Assembly: GCA_032334235.1 (NCBI GenBank)
Contig: JAVSGI010000005.1
Coordinates: 868,001 to 932,000 of the forward strand
Length of the DNA: 64,000 nt
Source: Paracoccaceae bacterium Fryx2
GTDB lineage: Bacteria > Pseudomonadota > Alphaproteobacteria > Rhodobacterales > Rhodobacteraceae
Direction of reading: 5' to 3'
Shown: positions 1 to 8,900 of the stretch, one piece after another
Layout of the letters: every line of letters begins with the position of its first letter
Position numbering within the stretch: the stretch's first letter is position 1
Translations under genes and position numbers: made by a program
The notes under the pieces: generated by a model
Seen by the model: the letters and a program-made list of their open reading frames with translations, nothing else
Database searches by the model: none
What the model was told of the DNA's origin: nothing

Positions 1-300
1 GGCAACCGTCGCCATCACGTCGAACTGGCCTTCGACGCCGGCCACGGTGAAGGGCTGGCGCAGGATCATCTGCAGCACCGGACGGGCGAAGTATTCCGCC
101 ATGGTCTTGCCGTTGACGATGACCTTGCCCGAACCCGGGCGGATCCAGACGCGGGCGACGGCGTTCTTGCGCTTGCCCGTGGCATAGGAACGGCCCAGCG
201 CATCACGCACCGGCACGCGCGGCGGCGCGACGGGGGCTGCCACCGGGGCGGATTCGGTCACGGCGGATTTCAGATCGTCGAGGGATTTGAGGTCGGCCAT
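1..300 (-). CDS. rpsI: 30S ribosomal protein S9, N-terminal part (cut by window edge)
   Basis: Small-subunit ribosomal protein S9. Only the first 100 codons are inside the window; the C-terminal end, including the conserved SKR tail that contacts P-site tRNA, lies off the left edge. Reading the minus strand from the ATG at 300 gives a roughly 38-residue Ala/Pro-rich extension, then the typical S9 core beginning [19 protein letters not shown]. The ATG begins 2 nt after the rplM stop codon, the classical rplM-rpsI pair, so it is co-transcribed and probably translationally coupled. The reading frame is clear although it was too short at the edge to stand alone. Identification is secure from the motif and the gene order. 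Confidence 0.95.
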   Translation of the reverse strand, partial: MADLKSLDDLKSAVTESAPVAAPVAPPRVPVRDALGRSYATGKRKNAVARVWIRPGSGKVIVNGKTMAEYFARPVLQMILRQPFTVAGVEGQFDVMATVA

Positions 301-302
301 GG

Positions 303-767
303 TCATGCGCTCCGGGTGTTCTTCGGGTTCAGCGACTTGACGTCGAGAACGGTCGGCTGTTGCGCCTCGTGCGGGTGCTCGGCGCTGGCATAGACCCGCA
401 GGTTGGTCATCTGCTGGCGGCCGAGGCTGTTGCGTGTGATCATCCGCTCGACGGCCTTGGTCACCACGCGCTCGGGGTGCGCGCCTTCCAGCACCTGACG
501 CGCGGTGCGGAACTTGATCCCGCCCGGGTGGCCGGTATGCCAGTAATAGCGCTTGTCGTCGCGCTTGTTGCCGGTCATCTGTATCTTGTCGGCATTGATG
601 ACGATCACGTTGTCGCCCATGTCCATGTGCGGCGTGAAGGTCGGCTTGTTCTTGCCACGCAGGATGCTGGCCACGATGGTCGCAAGGCGGCCCAGAACGA
701 CGCCTTCGGCGTCGATCAGGATCCACTTCTTGTGGATGTCCGCAGGGGTTGCGGTGAAGGTTTTCAT
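303..767 (-). CDS. rplM: 50S ribosomal protein L13
   Basis: Large-subunit ribosomal protein L13, 154 residues, the usual bacterial length. The start at 767 gives [15 protein letters not shown], the standard alphaproteobacterial N terminus. The reading frame stays open 22 codons further upstream, but that extension has no family similarity. Core motifs visible are [12 protein letters not shown] near the start and [16 protein letters not shown] in the middle. It is followed at 2 nt by rpsI. A sigma70-type promoter at 822-850 lies just upstream, leaving an untranslated leader of about 45-50 nt that contains a short GC hairpin around 791-803. Whether that hairpin takes part in ribosomal-protein feedback is unknown. 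Confidence 0.97.
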   Translation of the reverse strand: MKTFTATPADIHKKWILIDAEGVVLGRLATIVASILRGKNKPTFTPHMDMGDNVIVINADKIQMTGNKRDDKRYYWHTGHPGGIKFRTARQVLEGAHPERVVTKAVERMITRNSLGRQQMTNLRVYASAEHPHEAQQPTVLDVKSLNPKNTRSA

Positions 768-821
768 TTCGAACCTATTGAAGTGAAGCAGGGGCCAGGC
801 CCCCGGGATCTCGGATGGCGC

Positions 822-850
822 TGTATCCGACAATCGGGCGCCACGGTCAA
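822..850 (-). promoter_or_regulatory. Sigma70-type promoter of rplM-rpsI
   Basis: On the minus strand, TTGACC (850-845) and GATACA (827-822) are separated by exactly 17 bp. This fits the housekeeping sigma consensus and lies about 55 bp upstream of the rplM start. The position and spacing support it as the ribosomal-protein promoter. No start-site data are available. Confidence 0.7.
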
Positions 851-956
851 GGCGTTTGACCTGTAAAATTGCATTGTAAAACAGGTGCTTGCAAGAAAGG
901 TATCATTTTACCCCATTCATCGCGGTCATCGCGCACCCGCCGATCCGAAGTCTGCC

Positions 957-1739
957 CTAGCGCAGGCGGGGCGGGCGGGGCGGGATGGTTACGGGCGCAT
1001 CCGGCGCAGGTGCCGCCGGACGTGCGGGTGTCGCGATGTCGAACCGCAGCCCGACCCGCGCCATTTCCCGTTCCGTCGCCGTGCCGGGCGCAACGAAGGT
1101 CACGTCCATCTCGCCCGCCTCGACGCCCGAAAAGGTCAGCGCCTCGGCGGCGGCGCGGGCCAGCGCGGCCTCGGCCTCCGGCACCGCCCCGACGAAGGCC
1201 AGCATCTGCCCGCGCCGCCCGCCCTGATACGTCACCCCCGCCAGCAGCACATGCGAGGCCAGCCCCCCGGCCCGGGCCAGCCGGCCTTCCAGCGCCACCC
1301 GCAATGCTGCGGGCAGAACCTGCGGGGCGTGGAACGCCTGCGGCACCGCCTCGACCTCGTCGGGGGCGTGCTGCAACGTCGCGGCCAGCCAATCGACGGC
1401 GGCGGGCGGCAGCAGCATCGACGACGGCGCCACCCCGAGGTTCACCCCCAGCCCGATCCCCTGCCCCGCCAGTTGCGCGGCGATCACCCGGCCCGGCAGC
1501 GCGGCATAGGCCACCGCCTGCCCCGCGAATTCGGCCAGCCGGTCCTGATGGTCGAAGATCAGCACCACCGGCCCGTCCTCGAGTTCGAACACGCGCGGCG
1601 TCAGCACGTCGCCTTCCGCCTCGGCTTCCAGCAGCAGCACCATCTCGCCATCGGCGATCTGGGCGTAGAAGCGCAGGCGTGCTGCGTCATCCTCGGGGTC
1701 GGCCAGCATCGCGGCATGGGCCTGATCCAGTGCGGTCAT
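957..1739 (-). CDS. SseB family protein
   Basis: A 260-residue protein resembling the SseB (enhanced serine sensitivity) family. Its biochemical role is poorly defined; E. coli SseB is linked to serine sensitivity. The N-terminal half holds the family-like stretch ending in LAEFAGQAVAYAALPGRVIAAQLAG-type sequence, where a small domain is followed by hydrophobic Gly/Ala-rich strands. The C-terminal half (LASHVLLAGVTYQGG onward) is the SseB C-terminal-like domain, and the last 25 residues are Pro/Ala rich. The start at 1739 is supported by an AGGAG ribosome-binding site 9 nt upstream. It lies upstream of rplM on the same strand with a 190-bp gap that contains the rplM promoter, so it is probably a separate transcript. 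The family call is by resemblance only. Confidence 0.7.
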   Translation of the reverse strand: MTALDQAHAAMLADPEDDAARLRFYAQIADGEMVLLLEAEAEGDVLTPRVFELEDGPVVLIFDHQDRLAEFAGQAVAYAALPGRVIAAQLAGQGIGLGVNLGVAPSSMLLPPAAVDWLAATLQHAPDEVEAVPQAFHAPQVLPAALRVALEGRLARAGGLASHVLLAGVTYQGGRRGQMLAFVGAVPEAEAALARAAAEALTFSGVEAGEMDVTFVAPGTATEREMARVGLRFDIATPARPAAPAPDAPVTIPPRPPRLR

Positions 1740-1976
1740 CGCGGGGTCTCCTGCTCGGGTCGCCCTTGGGTAGACCGGTCGGCGGGGGGCGGCAAGGGGC
1801 GGGGCGGCCGCCGGCCGCGGCCTTTCGCGGCGGCAAGGCACCGGCACGGATGCGGGGCGGCAACACATTGCCGCAAACCCCGCCGCGGTGCGCGGGCCGC
1901 ATTGCCCCGACGCAGCCGCAGGGCTAGGTCGGCGGTGTTCCCCGCCAGCGCAATCCGTCTGTATCGGTCGCCCCCC

Positions 1977-3173
1977 ATGTATCGCGTTTCGTCCTTCATC
2001 CGTCACTTTGCCTGGGCGCTCCTGTCCGGTGTCGCGCTGGCCACGCTGTGGGTCAACCTGTCGCCGGGCACCTACTACGATGCGATCGAGTGGCGGCTGG
2101 CAGACCTGCCGCTGGAACTGGGGCCGCGCGGCAGCCTGACGCTGCGGGCGCTGGTGTCGGAAGTGCTGATGGCGCTGTTCCTGTTCTATCTTGGCAAGGA
2201 GCTGTGGGAAGCACTGGTGCTGAACCGCGGCGCGCTGCGTGGGCGGCGGGCCGTGGTGCCGATGATGGCCGCCGCCGGGGGGATGATCGGCGCGGTGCTG
2301 GTCTGGCTTGTGCTGGCCGCCCTGTTCGAGACCGCCGAGGAGGCGACGCCCGGCATCGGCTGGGCGGTGCCGCTGGGCAGCGACGTGGTGCTGGGCTACG
2401 TGATCGGGCGGCGGCTGTTCGGTCCGGGGCATCCGGCGCTCCACATGCTGCTGCTGACCGCCATCGCCGCCAATATCGCCGGGCTGCTGGTGCGCGGCGT
2501 GTCCTTCCCGCCCGAGGCGCTGCGGCCGCTGTGGCTGATCCTGCCGCTGGCCGCGTCGCTGGCGCTGGCGGCATTCTGCCGACTGGCGGTCCGGTCCGAA
2601 CGCGCGCGCAGGCGGGCGCTGCACATGTGGCCTTATCTGCTGGCCGGGGCGGCAAGCTGGGTCGGCGTCACCGCCTCGGGGTTGCCGGGGGCGCTGGGGC
2701 TGCTGCCGATCCTGCCCGCAATACCCCATGCCGACCGCGCCTTCGGGCTGTTCGCCGAGGCCGAAGAGTTCCTCACCGACCCGCTGAACCGCTTTGCGCA
2801 TCTGATGGTGCGGCCGCTGATCGTGGTGCTGTTCCTGTTCGGGCTGACGCGCGGCGGCATCGACCTTGGCGCCATGGCCCCGACCACCGGCATCGTGCTG
2901 GGTGCATTGTGGCTGGGCAAGCCGCTGGGCTTTCTGGCCGGCGGGGTGCTGGCGCTGCGGCTGTTCGGGCTGCGCCTGCCGCGCGGCGTCACGTTGCGCG
3001 ACCTGGCGCTGGTCGGGTTGATCTCGGGCATGGGCTTCACCCTGCCGATGCTGGCGCTGGAAACCGAACTTCCGGGCGGCGCCATGCAGGAGGCGGCCCG
3101 GCTGGGCCTCGCGCTGAGCCTTGCCGCGGGCCCGATTGCCCTGATGCTGGGCAGGCTTCGGGCGCGGGGCTGA
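1977..3173 (+). CDS. NhaA-like Na+/H+ antiporter family protein lacking the Asp-Asp pair
   Basis: A 398-residue inner-membrane protein with about 11-12 hydrophobic segments, the size of NhaA (388 residues in E. coli), which exchanges two protons for one sodium ion. The NhaA layout is recognisable: an FYLGKELWEALVL segment like the family's early helices, PLGSDVVLGYVIG in place of the TDIAFALGV helix IV segment (Asp kept), and a conserved GMGFTLPML near the C terminus. In helix V the family reads AIIDDLGAI, but here it is AIAANIAGL, so residues 165-166 are Ala-Asn where the ion-binding aspartates should be. Transport by the usual mechanism is therefore doubtful. The ATG at 1977 begins a basic N terminus; no strong ribosome-binding site is visible. 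The promoter region of about 240 bp is shared with the divergent sseB-like gene. Confidence 0.8.
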   Translation: MYRVSSFIRHFAWALLSGVALATLWVNLSPGTYYDAIEWRLADLPLELGPRGSLTLRALVSEVLMALFLFYLGKELWEALVLNRGALRGRRAVVPMMAAAGGMIGAVLVWLVLAALFETAEEATPGIGWAVPLGSDVVLGYVIGRRLFGPGHPALHMLLLTAIAANIAGLLVRGVSFPPEALRPLWLILPLAASLALAAFCRLAVRSERARRRALHMWPYLLAGAASWVGVTASGLPGALGLLPILPAIPHADRAFGLFAEAEEFLTDPLNRFAHLMVRPLIVVLFLFGLTRGGIDLGAMAPTTGIVLGALWLGKPLGFLAGGVLALRLFGLRLPRGVTLRDLALVGLISGMGFTLPMLALETELPGGAMQEAARLGLALSLAAGPIALMLGRLRARG

Positions 3174-3395
3174 GGCCAGCCTGCCGGCGGTGGGCGGGTC
3201 ACAACCCCGGCACCCGGCCCCGGGCCCCTGCCCGTCCGCCGCAAGGGCATTGTCTTTCGCCCGGCAACTCCGACATAATGCTGCCGGAAAGGCCGGGCAC
3301 GGTTCCGGTGACCGGGAATTAACGAAAAGCCCGTATCCGGGACGAACCCGGAACCCGAGGCCCCGGCACATGAGGCGCAAGCCAAAGGCACGAGC

Positions 3396-4055
3396 ATGAT
3401 CGCGTTCGAAAATGTCAGCAAGTCCTTCTGGACCGGGAAAACCCGCAAGGTCATTCTCGACGGCGCCTCGTTCCGGGTCGAGCTGGGGCATTCGCTGGGC
3501 ATCCTTGCCCCGAACGGCACGGGCAAGACCACGATCATCAACATGATGGCCGGGCTGGAACAGCCCGACGAGGGCAAGGTGCTCCGCACCTCGCGGATCT
3601 CGTTTCCGCTGGGGTTCATGGGCGGCGTCACCTCCAAGCACAGCGGGACCGAGAATGCCCGATACATCGCCCGGCTCTATTCGCTCGACCCCGACTATGT
3701 CGAAAGCTTCTGCCGCTGGATGGCCGGCATCGGCGAGTATTTCGACATGCCGGTGGGCACCTATTCGCAGGGAATGCGGGCGCGCTTCTCGTTCTCGCTG
3801 ATGCTGGCACTGGAATTCGACATCTACCTGATCGACGAGGGGATGCCCGCGACCACCGATGTGGAATTCAACCGCAAGGCCGGCGCGATCCTGCGCGAAA
3901 GGCTGAGCAAGTCGACCGTCGTGGTGGTATCGCATCAGCCGAGGACACTCGAGAAATTCTGCCGCTCGGCGGCCGTGCTGCGCAACGGGCAGCTTTACAT
4001 GTTCGAAACCCTTGAAGAAGCGAAACGTCTTTATGACTATGAAGCTCAAGGCTAA
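3396..4055 (+). CDS. kpsT: Capsule polysaccharide export ABC transporter ATP-binding protein (KpsT-like)
   Basis: A 219-residue cytoplasmic ATPase of the KpsT/Wzt polysaccharide exporters. The Walker A motif is LGILAPNGTGKTT, the signature region is YSQGMRARFSFSL and Walker B is FDIYLIDEGMP, all typical of KpsT (YSSGM-type signature; Glu after the Walker B Asp). The length matches the family. The gene overlaps the next one, kpsE-like, by about 20 bp, so they are coupled. The permease partner kpsM, normally adjacent, is not present: upstream is the NhaA-like gene. The membrane subunit must be encoded elsewhere if the system works. About 220 bp without a gene precede it (3174-3395), GC-rich with no clear promoter. 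Confidence 0.88.
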   Translation: MIAFENVSKSFWTGKTRKVILDGASFRVELGHSLGILAPNGTGKTTIINMMAGLEQPDEGKVLRTSRISFPLGFMGGVTSKHSGTENARYIARLYSLDPDYVESFCRWMAGIGEYFDMPVGTYSQGMRARFSFSLMLALEFDIYLIDEGMPATTDVEFNRKAGAILRERLSKSTVVVVSHQPRTLEKFCRSAAVLRNGQLYMFETLEEAKRLYDYEAQG

Positions 4056-5676
4056 GCGGTTCCGCATCCGGCGTCCCGATCCGGTGGCCCCCCCGCCCGC
4101 CGATCCCGCGGCCCTGTTCGAGACCGAAGACGAGGACGGTTTCGGCGCGGCACCCTTCGCCACCGCTTCCGCACCCCGCATGGCCGCCCCGCAGGACGTG
4201 TCGTCGCCCGCCGAGGTCGCCTCGGAAACCGACATGGACGCGATCCGCCGCGAGGGGCTGACGGGGCGGCAGCTGCGCATGGCGCGGCGCGTCGCGCAAA
4301 AGCACAACCTGCCCGCGACATCAGATTTCGACGCCGTGCGCCTGCTGCGCCAGGCCGGGATAGACCCGTTCCAGCGCACCAACATGCTGGAACTTGTGAC
4401 CTCGGAAGGCACCCCCGTGGGGTCGCAGTCGCGCGCGCTGACGCCGGTGGGCGACGGGGTTCAGCTGCCCCAGACCGTCAAGCCGATCAAGGTGCCCTCG
4501 ACCGAGGTGCGCGCCGAGGTCAGCCACGCCGCCGAAATCATGCGGATGCAGCAGGACATCGCGCGCCGCCGCCGCCGCAAGATGGTGCTGCTGTCGGCGC
4601 GGCTGCTGTTCTTCGTGCTGCTGCCGACGCTGCTGACCGGCTATTACTATTTCATGGTCGCAACGCCGCTGTTCGCCACCAAGTCGGAATTCGTGATCCA
4701 GCAGGCACAGAATCCGTCGGCCGCGTCCGGCGGGCTTGGCGGGCTCTTGCAGGGCTCGCCGATGGCGACCAGCCAGGACAGCATCGCCGTGCAGGGCTAC
4801 CTGCAATCGCGCGAGGCGATGCTGCGGCTGGATGCCGACATGGGGTTCCGCGCCCATTTCAGCCAGCCGCAGATCGACCCGATCCAGCGTCTGGCCGCCG
4901 ATGCCACGTCCGAGGCCGCCTACAAGCTTTACAAGCGCAATGTGCTGATCTCCTACGACCCGACCGAAGGTCTGGTAAAGATGGAGGTGATCGCCGCCGA
5001 CCCCGCCATTTCGGAACAGTTCGCCCGGCACCTGATCGGCTACGCCGAGGAGCAGGTCGATCAGCTGACCCAGCGCCTGCGCGAAGACCAGATGCAGGGC
5101 GCCCGCGACAGCTACACCATGGCCGAGGCCAACATGCTGGACGCGCAGCGCCAGGTTGTCGAGCTGCAGGAAAAGTTCAAGATCCTGTCGTCCGAGGTCG
5201 AGGTGTCGCTGATCACCAGCCAGATCGGCGGGCTTGAAACGCAACTGACCACCGACCGGCTGTCGCTGACCCAGATGGAATCGAACGCCAACCCCAACGC
5301 CGCGCGGGTCGAGCCGCTGAAGCGGCGCATCGCGGCGGTTCAGGCCGAAATCGCCGCCATGCGCGCCAAGCTGACCGAAGACGGGGCGGGCGGCCTGTCG
5401 CTCGCCAAGGTGCAAAGCGAGCTGCTGGTGGCGCAGGCCGATGTGCAGACCCGGCAGCTTCTGCTGGCGCAATCGCTGCAATCCATGGAAACCGCACGGG
5501 TCGAGGCAAACCGCCAGGTGCGCTATCTGTCGCTGTCGGTCAGCCCGGTGGCCCCGGACGAGGCGACCTATCCGCGCGCCTTCGAGAACACGATGGTGGC
5601 GATGCTGATCTTTGCCGGGATCTACCTGATGATCTCGATGACCGCCGCGATCCTGCGCGAGCAGGTCACCGCCTGA
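4033..5676 (+). CDS. kpsE: Capsule polysaccharide export inner-membrane protein (KpsE/BexC/CtrB-like)
   Basis: A protein of about 547 residues of the polysaccharide co-polymerase/export family (KpsE, BexC, CtrB, related to Wzz), linking the inner-membrane ABC transporter to the outer-membrane channel. The layout is a cytoplasmic N-terminal region of about 185 residues (longer than E. coli KpsE, Ala/Pro rich, then basic RRRRRK), a first membrane helix (LLFFVLLPTLLTGYYYFMV), a long periplasmic coiled-coil region rich in Gln/Glu heptads, and a last helix (MLIFAGIYLMISMTAAIL) near the C terminus. The Pro-containing VSPVAPDEATYPRAF before that helix is characteristic. A TTG at 4012 would add seven residues; the ATG at 4033 or 4039 is more likely. 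The start lies inside the end of kpsT, indicating one operon. Confidence 0.88.
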   Translation: MTMKLKAKRFRIRRPDPVAPPPADPAALFETEDEDGFGAAPFATASAPRMAAPQDVSSPAEVASETDMDAIRREGLTGRQLRMARRVAQKHNLPATSDFDAVRLLRQAGIDPFQRTNMLELVTSEGTPVGSQSRALTPVGDGVQLPQTVKPIKVPSTEVRAEVSHAAEIMRMQQDIARRRRRKMVLLSARLLFFVLLPTLLTGYYYFMVATPLFATKSEFVIQQAQNPSAASGGLGGLLQGSPMATSQDSIAVQGYLQSREAMLRLDADMGFRAHFSQPQIDPIQRLAADATSEAAYKLYKRNVLISYDPTEGLVKMEVIAADPAISEQFARHLIGYAEEQVDQLTQRLREDQMQGARDSYTMAEANMLDAQRQVVELQEKFKILSSEVEVSLITSQIGGLETQLTTDRLSLTQMESNANPNAARVEPLKRRIAAVQAEIAAMRAKLTEDGAGGLSLAKVQSELLVAQADVQTRQLLLAQSLQSMETARVEANRQVRYLSLSVSPVAPDEATYPRAFENTMVAMLIFAGIYLMISMTAAILREQVTA

Positions 5677-5706
5677 GGCCGGGGGCGCGCGGCCTGGCGC
5701 CCTCTT

Positions 5707-5724
5707 TCCGGGCCGCGGCCCGGA
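5707..5724. terminator. Candidate bidirectional terminator hairpin (palindrome)
   Basis: TCCGGGCCGCGGCCCGGA is a perfect 18-bp palindrome, flanked by imperfect CGCCC/GGGCG arms, between the convergent kpsE-like gene and the glucan synthase gene. There is no T-tract, as is common in GC-rich genomes, so termination is an inference from position. Confidence 0.45.
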
Positions 5725-5923
5725 GGGCGATGCGGACCCGGCGCCCTGCGGGCCGACCCCCGGCCCGCCACCCTGTGCAACCGCCAGCCCGCACCGGCGG
5801 CCTGCCCGCATTGCCTGATGCCATCGGCCCGGAACCGTGGTGCGGCCCTGGCGCGGCAGCGCCGGGCGAACGGACGGCCACCTTGCGGAGCCGGAATCCC
5901 CCGGGCGGTTGACCATCCCCGCC

Positions 5924-8900
5924 TCACGCCACCGGCCCCGACAGGGTGATGCGGACCCGGCGGGGCGCATCTGACAGGGGCAGGATCAGCGGGCCGCCGC
6001 CGTGGGGCACCGCCATGCCGTCGATCTCCACCTGCGCGATGCCGTGGCCGGTGCCGCCGGGATTCTCGACCAGCAGCGTGACCGCAGCCCCGTCCTGGCG
6101 CAGCGTCGCCTCCATCCGGGGCCAGGCGGCGGGAAAGCACGGGTCGATGTGCAGCGCGTTGCCGACCCGCGTCAGGCCGAGGATGCCCTCGATCCCGGCG
6201 CGATACATCCAGCCGGCCGAGCCGGTATACCACGTCCAGCCGCCGCGCCCTTCGTGCGGGGCGGTGGAATAGACATCGGCCGCCACCACATAGGGCTCGA
6301 CCTTGTAGCGTTGCGCGTCGGCCGGGGTCAGGGCGTGGTTGATCGGGTTCAGCAGTGCGAAAAGGCTGCCCGCAGCCGTGCCGTTGCCGAGCCTTGCCTG
6401 CGCCAGTACCGCCCACATCGCGGCATGGCTGTATTGCCCGCCGTTTTCGCGCAGGCCGGGCGGATAGCCCTTGATGTAGCCGGGATCGCGCGGCGTGCTG
6501 TCGAAGGGCGGGGTGAACAGCAGCACAAGGCCGGGGTCCGGCCGCACCAGATGTGTCATCACGGACTCCATCGCCATCGCCGCGCGTGCCGGATCGGCCG
6601 CGCCCGACAGCACCGCCCAGGATTGCGCGATGGAATCGATCCGGCATTCGCCGGAACCGGCCGACCCCAGCAGCCCGCCGTCGTCATAGGTGCCGCGCCG
6701 ATACCATGCGCCGTCCCAGCCCTCGGCCTCGATGGCGGCGCGCAGGGTTTCGGCATGGGCCCGCCAGCGCCCGGCGCGCTCGGGGTCGCGGCTGTCGGCC
6801 AGCGGCGCCAGCCGCGCGATGGTGGCAAGCAGCAGCCAGCCCAGCCAGACCGAGGTGCCCTGCCCGCCCTCGCCCACCCGGTTCATCCCGTCGTTCCAGT
6901 CGCCGGTGCCGATCAGCGGCATCCCGTTGGCGCCGGTCAGGGCAATCGCCTGGTCGATGCCGCGGGCGCAATGTTCGAACAGGCTGGCAATCTCGTCCGA
7001 CATCCCGGGCTGGAAGAAGTCGTCATGCGCGCCGGGTTGCAGGTGCGGACCTTCAAGGAAGGGCAGCATTTCGTCGAGAATGCCCTCGTCGCCGGAAACA
7101 GTGATGTACTGCGCCACGCCGAAGCCCAGCCACACCCGGTCGTCGGAAATCCGGGTGCGGACGCCCTGCCCGGAATGCGGCAGCCACCAGTGCTGCACGT
7201 CGCCTTCGGGAAACTGCCGCGACGCCGCGCGCAGCAGATGCGACCGGGTCAGCGCCGGGCGGATCGCGGTCAGCGCCATGCCGTCCTGCAACTGGTCGCG
7301 GAACCCGTAAGCGCCGCTGGCCTGATAGAACCCGGCCCGCGCCCGGATGCGGCAGGCGACGGTCTGATACAGCAGCCAGCCGTTCAGCAGGATGTCCATC
7401 GCCCGGTCGGGCGAGCGCACCTGCACGCTGCCCAGCAGGTCGGCCCAGCCGCGCTTGACCTCGGCCAGCACGGCACGGGGGTCGGCGGCGCGGGTGCGCA
7501 GGATCAGGGCGCGCGCCGCCCCGGCGCTGGCGGCCTGCCCGATCAGGAAGGTGACCTCGACCGTCTGGCCGGGGGCAAGGGTCACGATGCGCTGCAGCGC
7601 GGCGCAGGGGTCCAGCGCCGGGCCGGTGCGCCCCGACAGCGGGCCCGCGATGCCCGCAGGCGCGGCAAGGTTGCCGTTCGGCCCCAGAACCTCGGCCCGG
7701 TCGCCGCTGCGGCTGGCGACGTCGGCCCCCAGATCGGCAAAGGCCACCCGCCCCGGAAAGGCGGTGGCATAGGGGTTGTGCGCCAGGACGGCGCCGGTCT
7801 CGGGGCAGGTCTCGGTGATGACATGCGCAAGGGTGGCATCGCGCGACGCGCCCAGCACCCATTCGGCATAACCGGTGACCGAAAGCCTGCGCGGCCGCGG
7901 CGTGGTGTTGCGCAACGTCAGGTGGCTGATCTTGACCGGATCGTCCGGCGGCACGAACTGCACCATCTCGGCCATGATGCCCTGTGCGGTGTGGCTGAAG
8001 CGGCTGTAGCCGAAGCCGTGCCGCGCGGTGTAGGCGCCCAGGCCGCGGATCGGCAGGGCGGTCACGGTCCAGACCCGGCCGGTGTCGAGATCGCGCAGAA
8101 AGATCGCCTCGCCCGCCGGATCGCTGACCGGATCGTTGGACCACGGGGTGATCTGGTTCTCGCGGCTGTTCTCGGCCCAGACATGGCCGCTGCCCTCGGC
8201 CGAGACCTGAAAGCCGAAGCCGTCGTTGGCGATCACGTTCAGCCAGGGTGCGGGCGTGGTCTGGCCGTCGCGCAGGATGGTGACATATTCGCGGCCATCG
8301 TCGTCGAATCCGCCGGTGCCGTTGAAGAATTCCAGCGCGGGGGGCGACTCGGGGCTGTCTTCGGCCAGCGGACGGGCCAGCGGCAGGGGTGCGGCCTGCG
8401 GGGCGGGCACGGGCAGGGCCGCGATCTGGTTTCCGATGCCGCCCCGGCTGGCCACCAGCGCCGCCCCGGCCACCGCGACCAGCAGGGCGCGCGCGTCGGC
8501 CGGGATCAGATCGGTTCGCAGGGCGAAGATCCGGCCCCGGTCGGGGTGATGGCCGTTTTCGGCGCGGGGCCGCGACTGGGCACTGCGCACCGCCGTCTCG
8601 ATGGCGTTCTGCAGGTCTTGCACATAGGACGACGCGCGGTCGTTCAGGATCACCAGATCCACCGCGAACAGCCGCATCCGCCAGTATTCATGCGCCGCCA
8701 GCGCCTCGTATACCCGGGCGATATCCTGCACGTCGTCGATCTGAAGCAGCACGATCGGCAGATCGCCCGAAATGCCCAGCTGCCACAGCCGCGACTGCGG
8801 CCCCGCCCCCGCCAGGATGCGCGGCACCCCGGCGCGCAACCGGGCGTCGCCGCTGATCAGCACGCCCGACAGGCGCTGGAAATCCGCCGCGGCCGCCGGG

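Noticed and set aside
957-4412. Very long minus-strand open frame of 1151 codons spanning the nhaA-like and kpsT genes
   Set aside because: Its only natural part is the SseB-like C-terminal end (957-1739). The rest is low-complexity Gln/Arg/Pro/His-rich shadow of plus-strand genes.
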